Shown here one piece after another: positions 28,001 through 35,419 of a stretch of 64,000 bases of DNA. Positions within the stretch are counted from its first letter, which is position 1. Each line of letters starts with the position of its first letter. A program made the position numbers and the translations under genes. The notes beneath the pieces are model-generated. The model saw only the letters and a list, made by a program, of their open reading frames with translations. It did not search any database and was not told the origin of the DNA. The stretch covers positions 1,736,001 to 1,800,000 of the forward strand of contig CP043547.1 of the NCBI GenBank assembly GCA_009664345.1. Direction: 5' to 3'. Origin of the DNA: Planctomycetales bacterium 10988. Its GTDB lineage: Bacteria > Planctomycetota > Planctomycetia > Pirellulales > Pb10988.

Positions 28001-28276
28001 AAGAATCGCCTCAGAGATAGGACGAAAACAAAGAGATGAAATGGGACGTTCACGAGAGTCGATCTTTATCTGTTCGCCGCTTCTCGAATGTGACGTGAAG
28101 AAGCGACGTGGTCTCTCGTAAGTATCCTGCCGAAGCCTTTCGTTGGGCAAAAGAAGTGATTACGTCGCCCAAGTCAAAAGATTTCGACACCCTAGTTATC
28201 GGACAGCAGTCGTAGGAAACTTGGCGTTATTTTTTAAATAATCCGGAAATTTTCCCCAGCCGAGCATCTTCAAACC

Positions 28277-28289
28277 AAAAACCACTTTT
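28277..28289. repeat. A5-CCAC-T4 motif in the promoter region of mobA
   Basis: AAAAACCACTTTT lies 46 bp before the mobA ATG. It is one copy of the A-run/4-base/T-run family. Confidence 0.45.
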
Positions 28290-28335
28290 CTAGTTCCTCC
28301 ATTTTCCTAAACCCTCTCTTCTTGCCCGGTTTCCT

Positions 28336-29001
28336 ATGCTTACCTCGGTTGCGAGTCTTATCCTTTGTGGTGGTGCAAGTCGTCGACTAGGGGGACAAAA
28401 GCCTTGGTTGCCCTTTGCCGGATCGACCCTGCTTGGCCATACAGTGCAGCTTCTCCGAGCTCAAACAATGTTGGTCGCGGTCGTCTCTCAAAAAAATCAA
28501 TCACTGCCAAAACTTCCCGAGGAGACAATTTTCATTCACGACCCACTCCCGGAGGAAGGCCCGCTAATGGGAATACTGGCCGGAATCGAGTACTTTCAAG
28601 AAGAAGTTGATTGGGTCTTCGTCTGCGGTTGCGATACTCCGTTCCTTTCCCCATCTTTCCTAAAAGTGCTTTTTGAACATTGTGGAACAGCTCCAGCGGT
28701 CATCCCGATTCTCGGCCAACCTCAGCCTCTTTTGGGGCTGTATAATAAGGATTTGATTGAGCCTCTGCGAGAATATTTGCAGTCGGGTAGTCGAGCCATT
28801 CACCGTTTTCTCAAAACGATCGAGGTTACCTATCTCCCCGAGTCAGCGTTCGGCAACGCTACTTCGTTGTCAGCCATGAATCTCAACTGGCCGCAAGATT
28901 ATCAGCAAGCCTTACAAAAAATCCATCCCGATTTGCCTGCCGACTGGGGAATGTTGCTCGCTTCTCGAACCTTTCAACGTTCGAGGAACGGAGGGGAATA
29001 G
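28336..29001 (+). CDS. mobA: Molybdenum cofactor guanylyltransferase
   Basis: The protein has 221 residues. The N-terminus shows the nucleotide-binding signature LILCGGASRRLGGQKPWLPF. Later MobA features are HDPLPEEGPLMGILAGIEYF and WVFVCGCDTPFLSP, with the catalytic Asp. MobA attaches GMP to molybdopterin to give the bis-MGD cofactor in the cytoplasm. No other molybdenum cofactor genes lie in the window. It is alone on the plus strand, divergent from the TolC-like gene and converging on the caspase-PDZ gene. The A4-GTGC-T5 motif at 28662-28674 lies within it. Confidence 0.88.
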   Translation: MLTSVASLILCGGASRRLGGQKPWLPFAGSTLLGHTVQLLRAQTMLVAVVSQKNQSLPKLPEETIFIHDPLPEEGPLMGILAGIEYFQEEVDWVFVCGCDTPFLSPSFLKVLFEHCGTAPAVIPILGQPQPLLGLYNKDLIEPLREYLQSGSRAIHRFLKTIEVTYLPESAFGNATSLSAMNLNWPQDYQQALQKIHPDLPADWGMLLASRTFQRSRNGGE

Positions 29002-29042
29002 ATATGAGGAGAGAAAAGGGGAGGGAAGGGCAAGTAAAAAAA

Positions 29043-30092
29043 TTACCAAGCCAACTGGACTCGAAAGCGGGTCGGTTTGCCTCGCACCTTAATAATCAAT
29101 TCTTCGGCATCGAGTTGGTCGATGAACTCAGCAAGTTCGGCTTCGCTCTCGAATGTTTTCCCGTTGATGGTTTCAAGCACATGGCTGGGTTGCAGGCCAG
29201 CCTGGGCGGCGGGGGAATCTGGATAAACTCCGGTGATCATCAATTCGCCACCGGGGAGTTGCTTGACCCGAATCCCTAATCGCCACGGCGGCAGCTCGAT
29301 CGTCGCCGGCGTTTGGTTGGCTTTCTGCATTTCTCCCTTGAGATGCTTCACAAATTCTCGCCAAGGCACAAACCCACTTTTAAGATGACGCGGTGCTCCG
29401 ACGGCTTGCGGTTCTTTGCAGAGTAAGTCAACGAGGGCTCGGGTAAAGACCCCACCTTCGGTATTTCCCTGAGCTTGTGTCTTCGCCGTTGATGCATGCA
29501 GATCGACAAAGCCTCGGTGTTTCCCCAAAAGTCCCTGCAAGATAGGTCCATGAATCGCAGGTTGCCGGAACTCTCTCGTTTGCCCCTCTCCCCGTTCTTC
29601 AGAGATGGAATCGGAAAGGAGCAGGGCACAGGCAGATCGCTTCCGGCGAAGAACGTCACTCAATTCCTTCCTTGGCAACCAGCCTTCACCGAATTGCATT
29701 TCGAGTTCTTCATCCTTCCACCGCGTGTCGCCGGAGAAATAGAAGAGGATCGTTTCGTTCTTCAAGGTGGGGAGATTGCGTAGCTTTTGCAGTGCTATCG
29801 CTGGAGAACTCGACGCTGTTTCGTGCTTTTCGATTTGAAACTTCATTCGCGGTTGAACTCGCTCTGGATCATCTTGATCAAGCCCGCTCTTGATGGCCTC
29901 TTCGAGAAGTCGAGCATTGGCCACACAGCCAGGTTGTTCCGCATCGTAATAGATGATGACTTGCACCATCTCCGCCAGCGGTGCCTTTGCTTGAACGAAG
30001 CTTGTTGAAATGCCTACGACCATCCAAACATGAAGCAGAGACCCAAACCTCAAGTCAAAGCCGTGAGGCACCATCGATCGTAAGCGGAACAT
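29043..30092 (-). CDS. Caspase-fold protein without catalytic dyad, fused to PDZ
   Basis: The protein has 349 residues: a leader or membrane anchor (SLLHVWMVVGISTSFVQA), then a caspase-like (C14) domain at about 42-240. Its signs are NARLLEEAIKSGLDQ, the beta strand ETILFYFSGD, the beta strand CALLLSDSISE and the C-terminal GGVFTRALVDLL. At the expected catalytic His (usually SGHG) it has SGDT, and at the expected Cys (usually D-x-C) it has DSI; both catalytic residues appear absent. A PDZ domain fills 262-349 (GVYPDSPAAQAGLQPSHVLETINGK). It is the last gene of the ubiquitin-like operon, 72 bp after the RING gene, so it may act as a substrate adaptor or scaffold. Confidence 0.7.
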   Translation of the reverse strand: MFRLRSMVPHGFDLRFGSLLHVWMVVGISTSFVQAKAPLAEMVQVIIYYDAEQPGCVANARLLEEAIKSGLDQDDPERVQPRMKFQIEKHETASSSPAIALQKLRNLPTLKNETILFYFSGDTRWKDEELEMQFGEGWLPRKELSDVLRRKRSACALLLSDSISEERGEGQTREFRQPAIHGPILQGLLGKHRGFVDLHASTAKTQAQGNTEGGVFTRALVDLLCKEPQAVGAPRHLKSGFVPWREFVKHLKGEMQKANQTPATIELPPWRLGIRVKQLPGGELMITGVYPDSPAAQAGLQPSHVLETINGKTFESEAELAEFIDQLDAEELIIKVRGKPTRFRVQLAW

Positions 30093-30164
30093 TCCAGTAA
30101 GCCATCCTTGAAAATAGTCATCCAGAAACGAAAGCCCAATAAATCCAAAAAGTGGTTTTATCTT

Positions 30165-31019
30165 TTACGGTGATGGAGTTGTCTCGTTCGGTTGCGTGTC
30201 GGGAGGCTCCCGATAGATGACTTCCCCGCATCCATACACCGAACAAGAACCATTGTACTCCCAGCAATCACGGTGATGAGGCGTCCGGCAGTGACTACAA
30301 TACACTAATTCCTCACCAATGGCTTCCCCACAAATTCGACAGACCGGAAGCTCAGGCGTAACTTCCTCTCCCTCCAAAATTCGCACTTCATCGGGTCCCG
30401 CCAGTTGCGCGGAAGTCGCGTGATCATACAATTTGAGTACCGTCTGCATCAGCCACACGAGATGTTGATAATTCGCGTAAGCCCCGGCCTTCTCGATGAT
30501 CATCTGCCCATCGATGATCGAGAGTTCAAACCAAGAATGATGTAGAAGTCGGTCCAACACGAGCAACTCTCGCTGAACGCCGGGATCCAGAAGTTCTCGA
30601 ATCTGGACATGATTATTTCCGAGAATACGAAACCTTTGATTAAACCCCGGCTGCGCAACTTGAACATGATCACGCGCGAGCATCTGCTTTGCCCACGAAC
30701 CACGACGATGTCGATGCAGCATGCAACGAAGCTGTGCATTTCCCCAAGGGAAGGTGAAAACCGTGGAAATCTTCTGTCCAAAAATTCCCGAGCGGTTGAG
30801 TCGCACATAAACTCGCTCGCCGCGATGATCGAGACGAACTTGAGGAAGGTGTCCTAGAAAGAAAGAGGATTCGCGAAACTTTCCCTGGTATTGCTTCGCA
30901 AGCCGAGAGAAAAACTGGTTGTAGCGTTCGTTGCGGCGAAAGAAGAGCACTACAAAGATGACCCAAGCCGTCAAAGCAATGCACCAGAAGCCAGCCAGTA
31001 GTTCCGATAAGTCAGACAT
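30165..31019 (-). CDS. Membrane-anchored RING-type protein (candidate E3)
   Basis: The protein has 284 residues. One N-terminal membrane helix (residues 9-27, GFWCIALTAWVIFVVLFF) anchors it. The middle (about 45-205) is a globular domain of unknown fold. The C-terminal zinc domain (227-264) has paired ligands: C227-x2-C230, C241-x2-C244, H248/H249, C252, C259 and C264 (CRICGEAIGEELVYCSHCRT). This is the prokaryotic RING/treble-clef pattern. RING domains recruit loaded E2 enzymes, so it is the likely E3 of the operon. It lies 85 bp after the JAMM gene and 72 bp before the caspase-PDZ gene. Confidence 0.85.
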   Translation of the reverse strand: MSDLSELLAGFWCIALTAWVIFVVLFFRRNERYNQFFSRLAKQYQGKFRESSFFLGHLPQVRLDHRGERVYVRLNRSGIFGQKISTVFTFPWGNAQLRCMLHRHRRGSWAKQMLARDHVQVAQPGFNQRFRILGNNHVQIRELLDPGVQRELLVLDRLLHHSWFELSIIDGQMIIEKAGAYANYQHLVWLMQTVLKLYDHATSAQLAGPDEVRILEGEEVTPELPVCRICGEAIGEELVYCSHCRTPHHRDCWEYNGSCSVYGCGEVIYREPPDTQPNETTPSP

Positions 31020-31104
31020 GAGAATCGATCAGTATCATAATCTTTGTGAATACTATCAAAAAGTAGTTTTTAACAATCATCCAAAAAACGCTTTTTATGT
31101 TTAC

Positions 31105-32580
31105 TTATCGCCAGTTCTCCTGATTTTCAATTCCAAGTTCTGTGGATTGATTCTTTTCCTCGGAATCCAGCGGTTCTTCATCCGTGATCGTGACCGGGTC
31201 GTCATAGGATGCTGAAGAGGGCGAACGACTTCGCCACCAAAATAACCCTCCACTCAGACACAAAGCGAGCAGGAAGGCTCCGCCAGAAGTGGCAAGATAC
31301 GTCCACACGCTCCCCCAGGTATTCTGGCCATGCGTCAACTTCAGGTCGGCAAGTTCTTTCTTCAAGTCAAAGTTTTCCTTGCTGGAAGCGTCTCGCTGAT
31401 CCTTGAAGGTTTCAACCTCTTTCTCTAAGGTGTCCCGCTCGGAAATAAGGGTTACGTTTTCAGCCAGCACCTCTTCATGCTGTTGATTGAGCGCGGCCCA
31501 AGCTTGCGACTGTTGAGCGATCATCTTTTGGAAGGCGTCATTCGATCCTTTCATTTCAATATATTCACTGGCCAGGTCCTCGGGGCCGTCTTGAACTTGC
31601 TCGATGATACGATCGAGCATTCTGGTTTTGACTTCCAAGGCTTGTTCCCGCTTCAGGAGGGTCTCCAACTTTTCTTGGGCGGAAACCAAAGACCTCTCCT
31701 CTTTCGGAGAAGCATTTGTTGGCGGTAGTGCGGTAGCTGTCGGCGCACTCCCAATGAAATAGAAGATGCCTGCCGTTTGCAAAAAGAGAATCAGCAGCAA
31801 CGACGTGCCGAGCAATAAAAAGGGAGAAACGTTGGAACGTTGCATCGTCAATTCTCTCCAAGAGTCCATCGGTTCGTAGGGTTCGTCCGCTGTGAGTGGT
31901 TGCCTTTGCGGAGAAAGTTCCCCGGATTCCGTGCGAGGGCCTTCGGGAAAGCCATCCCGTTCGTGCTGAAGCTGGTCGACGAAACGTTTGAGAAAACGCT
32001 GCCGATGCCGGGAAGAAATCACATAAAAGCCTCGACAGCGCGGCAAGCGATCCGCCGGGTCAGGGCCCCAATAGAAAAATCCCCAATCAAGCCGCAATGG
32101 ATCGACCACCAGGGCGACATCGAGCGGACGATTGAAAAAATGATCGCAAATAAAGGTATCCATCCCCGAAAGAAAAACGCCCCAGCCAGGATGCGTATGA
32201 TACCAGCCGACCATCTTCAGTTCATCGGAAAACGCCTGTTGTTCTTGGCCGATCTTCGTCCAGGTCTCATGCGTAAACTTAAAGTGACCGCGACTACTTT
32301 CATAGTCACGCGCCCGCACGCTATCGGTCACGAGGACAAACGGCTTTCCCTCTTCATCCTCATACTGGCCCCCAAGGAGCACCCCGCCTAGCTCAACCGA
32401 TTTATCTTCATGGGCATGGGCCTCGATTTCCATGAGCGTATCCAAATCGAGAAAGACAGGGAGTTCCGTTTCATCGGGATCATCGTACGGAACGACGGCA
32501 AAATGCCGATCACGGTCGGGACGCCGCCGCGTGCCGGGGCGTTCGACCTCCATCTCTCCGAATTGAATCTCCTCATCCAT
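31105..32580 (-). CDS. Membrane-anchored JAMM (JAB/MPN) metallopeptidase with coiled coil
   Basis: The protein has 491 residues. The JAB domain spans about 40-195 with all JAMM ligands: Glu64 (VELGGVLLGG), then HTHPGWGVFLSGMD giving His128, His130, Ser138 and Asp141. JAMM enzymes cleave isopeptide bonds to ubiquitin-like tails. After it come a membrane helix (about 253-278, LLLGTSLLLILFLQTAGIFYF), a long coiled coil (about 295-415) and a second membrane helix (about 427-448). The two helices put the coiled coil on the outer side of the membrane if the JAB domain is cytoplasmic. It lies between the E1 gene and the RING gene. Confidence 0.92.
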   Translation of the reverse strand: MDEEIQFGEMEVERPGTRRRPDRDRHFAVVPYDDPDETELPVFLDLDTLMEIEAHAHEDKSVELGGVLLGGQYEDEEGKPFVLVTDSVRARDYESSRGHFKFTHETWTKIGQEQQAFSDELKMVGWYHTHPGWGVFLSGMDTFICDHFFNRPLDVALVVDPLRLDWGFFYWGPDPADRLPRCRGFYVISSRHRQRFLKRFVDQLQHERDGFPEGPRTESGELSPQRQPLTADEPYEPMDSWRELTMQRSNVSPFLLLGTSLLLILFLQTAGIFYFIGSAPTATALPPTNASPKEERSLVSAQEKLETLLKREQALEVKTRMLDRIIEQVQDGPEDLASEYIEMKGSNDAFQKMIAQQSQAWAALNQQHEEVLAENVTLISERDTLEKEVETFKDQRDASSKENFDLKKELADLKLTHGQNTWGSVWTYLATSGGAFLLALCLSGGLFWWRSRSPSSASYDDPVTITDEEPLDSEEKNQSTELGIENQENWR

Positions 32581-32621
32581 TAGCCGCCTGCTTATCTCAA
32601 TTTAAAAAGTACTTTTTATTT

Positions 32622-33830
32622 TTAATCTTCATCCGCACAATCAAAAAAGTGGTTTTTATCTCCATCGAGCGAGAGGAATTGTTCTTCCTCTTCAGAAGTA
32701 ATACGAATCCAATCGAAAGGAGCAATTCCCAAGTCACTCAACTTTTTCTTCGCAAGTGCATCCTCAGAATCGAGGGAATGAAGGATGATCGGCTCCATTT
32801 CCGGATGCCCACACTCCGAGCATTTTGCATCTTTCCGATAAACGGCCAGCGTCGGCTTCAACACTTCAATCTGGTTTCCACATTCATGACAACGAAAGGA
32901 GGAAACCAGATCGCGTTCCAAATGCAGTGTCAATGGTTTGGCTTCACTCTTAAAAAGTGGTTTTGCCTTTTGAAAGAGTTCGTTTGCGGTCGCCTCGCTC
33001 ACTCGTAAGCCAGTAGCATGAGGAATCGGATAGGTTTCGTGGCTAAGGCAGTCCTCTTTACGAGGAAGTTTCGTTTGATACGTCTGATTGCTCAGCCCGT
33101 TGAATACCGTGGCAACCCCGCCGGTAACAGGCAAGTCATGGAGAATTTTCAACGCCTCTTGCGTTTGCCACCCTGCCACAATCGAGGCGATCGTCGGAGC
33201 TGTCGGCACCTTGCCGGCGGAGATTTCTTCCTCTCTTAACTGCGGACAGGAATAACGAAGATTGATAAGTCGGTAATCGTTCTCGGTCATCGTGCATTCA
33301 TAACAAGTGCCATCGGGGGGCAGATAAACCTTGAAGACTCCGTTGATTTCTTGAATCGCCCCATCGATCCAAGGGGTGGTCGTTTTCCAACAACTCCGGT
33401 TTACCCAAAGACGGGCCTCGCGATTATCCAGGCATCCGATTACGACCCCGACTTCCGCAAAAACTCCCAACCCCACGTCGGTCATGATGTTGGCTTCCAG
33501 CGGCGTGACCTTCACTTCAGGATTGAGGGAGCGAACCGCATCGGCCGCAACTTGGGCTTTCGATTTTCCTTTATCTTCCGCACGGAAGAGGACCGACCGC
33601 GAGAGATTCGAAAGTTCGATGCGATCAAAGTCAACGAGAATAATCTCACCCACTCCGACGAGGGCGAGATTTTTGAGAACCTCATTTCCTAAAGCTCCCG
33701 CTCCGACAACGAGAACTTTTGCCTCTTTCAAGACAGATTGTTTCCACCAACCAATCAAACGCAAGCGGCTATAGCGATCCTCATCGGACATCGGTTGCGG
33801 TGCATTGTCGGAGAGAGGTTCGTTCATCAA
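32622..33830 (-). CDS. E1/ThiF-like ubiquitin-activating enzyme
   Basis: The protein has 402 residues. The Rossmann ATP site GAGALGNEVLKNLALVGVG starts at residue 43; the adenylation residues are the VDFDRIELSNLSR block (66-78) and GCLDNREAR (132-140). Zinc ligands CYEC are at 176 and 179, and a candidate catalytic Cys195 lies in RYSCPQL. Residues of about 255-402 form an extension with a four-Cys zinc ribbon (C314/C317 and C337/C340, CHEC and CSEC). It should adenylate the C-terminal glycine of the ubiquitin-like protein and pass it to the E2. The gene lies 32 bp after the E2 and 41 bp before the JAMM gene. MoeB/ThiF is an alternative, but the context argues against it. Confidence 0.92.
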   Translation of the reverse strand: MMNEPLSDNAPQPMSDEDRYSRLRLIGWWKQSVLKEAKVLVVGAGALGNEVLKNLALVGVGEIILVDFDRIELSNLSRSVLFRAEDKGKSKAQVAADAVRSLNPEVKVTPLEANIMTDVGLGVFAEVGVVIGCLDNREARLWVNRSCWKTTTPWIDGAIQEINGVFKVYLPPDGTCYECTMTENDYRLINLRYSCPQLREEEISAGKVPTAPTIASIVAGWQTQEALKILHDLPVTGGVATVFNGLSNQTYQTKLPRKEDCLSHETYPIPHATGLRVSEATANELFQKAKPLFKSEAKPLTLHLERDLVSSFRCHECGNQIEVLKPTLAVYRKDAKCSECGHPEMEPIILHSLDSEDALAKKKLSDLGIAPFDWIRITSEEEEQFLSLDGDKNHFFDCADED

Positions 33831-33862
33831 GTCATTGTCACTTTCTGCAAGTCGCGGAGAAT

Positions 33863-34660
33863 CTACTCAATCCGGAAGATATCTTCTTCGGGGGAGGAAG
33901 TGACTTCATCTAAAAAGACAATGCCCTCTTCGGGTGAATGCTGCGGGACGCTCGAAGCAGCCGGGTTCCTGCGAGGGCTAGGCTCCTCGGACCGAGAGGC
34001 AGGAAGCGGGGGCGGCAAGAGAAATTCGTCTTCAGGAAATTCTGGAGGGAGGGGCGGGGGCTCGGAATCGGCAAGGGTCTCTGAAGGGGGTGTTTTGCCT
34101 AAATAAGGCGGAACTTGAGGGGGAATGATGGTCGGTTCGGAGGTCGGCGGTTTCGAAGTGGTTCCTTCTTCTCGCTGAAAGAGATCGCGCAACGGTCGCG
34201 AATCTACCGGGAATGCCGTTCGACTTTGCGTGGTGGCCCAATGAGCGGCAACCCGATTGTACGGGCTCGAAACATCGTAATTCGCATAACGAATCATATC
34301 CCATAACATCAAACAAAGATCGGCTAGGCCAAGACTCGGCACCCAATGTTTGGTATATCCGCCCAGGCAAACCGCTCCGTTGGTTGCAATATTCGGATGA
34401 AAGATCGGCGTAATCCAGCGTAACTCCGGACCTTGCCGCGGATATTGCGTTCCCAAACGAACGGTGAGTTGATGCTCTTTGACGATAATGGGTGACTTTT
34501 CCTGCTTCGGTCGGGCCAAGCCTTTGCCGAGGAACGTCAGGGTATATTTGTCAGGAGGATTGCCGCGACCTTCGAACTGGAAGATGCTGCTGTTGGATTG
34601 GATTTCCGCCAAGCCTCGGGCATCAGAACGCAAACGTCGCAAGCGAGGTGTTTCCCGCAT
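33863..34660 (-). CDS. E2 ubiquitin-conjugating-like enzyme with Pro-rich tail
   Basis: The protein has 265 residues. The E2 fold covers about 1-145: RLRRLRSDARGLAEI (helix 1), LTVRLGTQYPRQGPELRWIT, and the active-site motif FHPN at 87-90 followed by catalytic Cys98 (AVCLGG). The C-terminal helices include LADLCLMLWDMIRYANYDV. Both the HPN Asn90 and Cys98 needed for transfer are present. Residues of about 150-265 are a Pro/Ser/Glu-rich tail, likely flexible. A strong ribosome site (GGAGG) precedes the ATG by 8 bp. It lies second in the operon, after the ubiquitin-like gene. Confidence 0.9.
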   Translation of the reverse strand: MRETPRLRRLRSDARGLAEIQSNSSIFQFEGRGNPPDKYTLTFLGKGLARPKQEKSPIIVKEHQLTVRLGTQYPRQGPELRWITPIFHPNIATNGAVCLGGYTKHWVPSLGLADLCLMLWDMIRYANYDVSSPYNRVAAHWATTQSRTAFPVDSRPLRDLFQREEGTTSKPPTSEPTIIPPQVPPYLGKTPPSETLADSEPPPLPPEFPEDEFLLPPPLPASRSEEPSPRRNPAASSVPQHSPEEGIVFLDEVTSSPEEDIFRIE

Positions 34661-34729
34661 CGGGGCCTCCGCACTAATTTCGGATGACTAGATAGACTAT
34701 ATATTAGAGAAAGCAGGGGGGATGATCCG

Positions 34730-35035
34730 CTACCCAGCGACGATTTCCGGATAGACAATCAAGTGATCCCCCGCCCGGATGCCAGCTTCGGGCAAAGTTT
34801 GATCTTCGAGAAGCCGGCGACCTTGTTCCTTATGATCGAGGCTGTAACTGACTGGTTGCCCATCAGGGCCCGTCAGCGGGAGATTCATCTTGCCAACAAT
34901 ATTGGGCAAAATACGCCGCACGGTCACATTATCCGCAATCACCGCCGGGACCGATTTGGCACCTGTCTGATCGAGAAAAATCACACGCGTTCCCGCAGGG
35001 TCGCCGTTATCGGTGATGAGTTCTTGTTCTGCCAT
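34730..35035 (-). CDS. Ubiquitin-like (YukD-type beta-grasp) protein ending in Gly
   Basis: The protein has 101 residues. The pattern is beta-grasp: TRVIFLDQTGAKSVPAVIA (strand pair), NVTVRRILPNIVGKMNLPL (helix), and the final SLDHKEQGRRLLEDQTL followed by PEAGIRAGDHLIVYPEIVAG. The 'L-x-x-aGI-x-x-GD-x-L' block is the classic ubiquitin/YukD signature. The chain ends directly at ...IVAG, so the C-terminal glycine is already exposed; no processing step is needed for activation. It is the first gene of the operon, ahead of E2, E1, JAMM and RING, and is the expected modifier. AGGT lies about 8 bp before its ATG. Confidence 0.85.
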   Translation of the reverse strand: MAEQELITDNGDPAGTRVIFLDQTGAKSVPAVIADNVTVRRILPNIVGKMNLPLTGPDGQPVSYSLDHKEQGRRLLEDQTLPEAGIRAGDHLIVYPEIVAG

Positions 35036-35419
35036 TGTTTTACCTGCTACGTCATAAAGCTCGTTTAGATGAACTCTCCCACCTGGAGAGAATCGGGAAG
35101 AGGGTCGCGGAAAGGTCGAAAATCATGCAATCTTCAGAGGAAGCCACCTCCTAGAAATACCCGCATTCCCTTCTCTTTACTTTACCGCGAATGAGACAAG
35201 CCAGCAACAATTTCCCTAATGATCATCGCCGATTCCCTTTGTTTATCTCAAAGAAGAGATACCCTGCTTCTAAGATATTAAGACGAGCGACCCATTCCAT
35301 TGGTTCATAACTTTCAATTGTTTGGTCAGAGAAATATCATCTTGGACCAGCTTTGGGTAAGATATTGTTTTCTCTGCGATCTTATTGATGCGTTTTTCCT
35401 CTACCCACTACGAATTGTG
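35036..35419. other. Divergent regulatory region of the Ubl operon and XylR-like gene
   Basis: The 384 bp hold the promoter of the ubiquitin-like operon (leftward) and of the XylR-like gene (rightward). No -10/-35 pair or inverted operator stands out. The frame upstream of 35420 is open back to 35300, but it lacks a ribosome site. Confidence 0.45.

Larger units (their letters stand above)
30147..32964. repeat. Cluster of A5-N4-T5 motifs in the ubiquitin-like operon
   Basis: Six copies: 30147-30159 (core GTGG), 31058-31071 (GTAG), 31083-31096 (ACGC), 32604-32617 (GTAC), 32644-32657 (GTGG) and 32952-32964 (GTGG). Four lie in or at the borders of intergenic gaps, and two lie in the E1 coding region. 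Their role is unknown; see findings. Confidence 0.55.
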
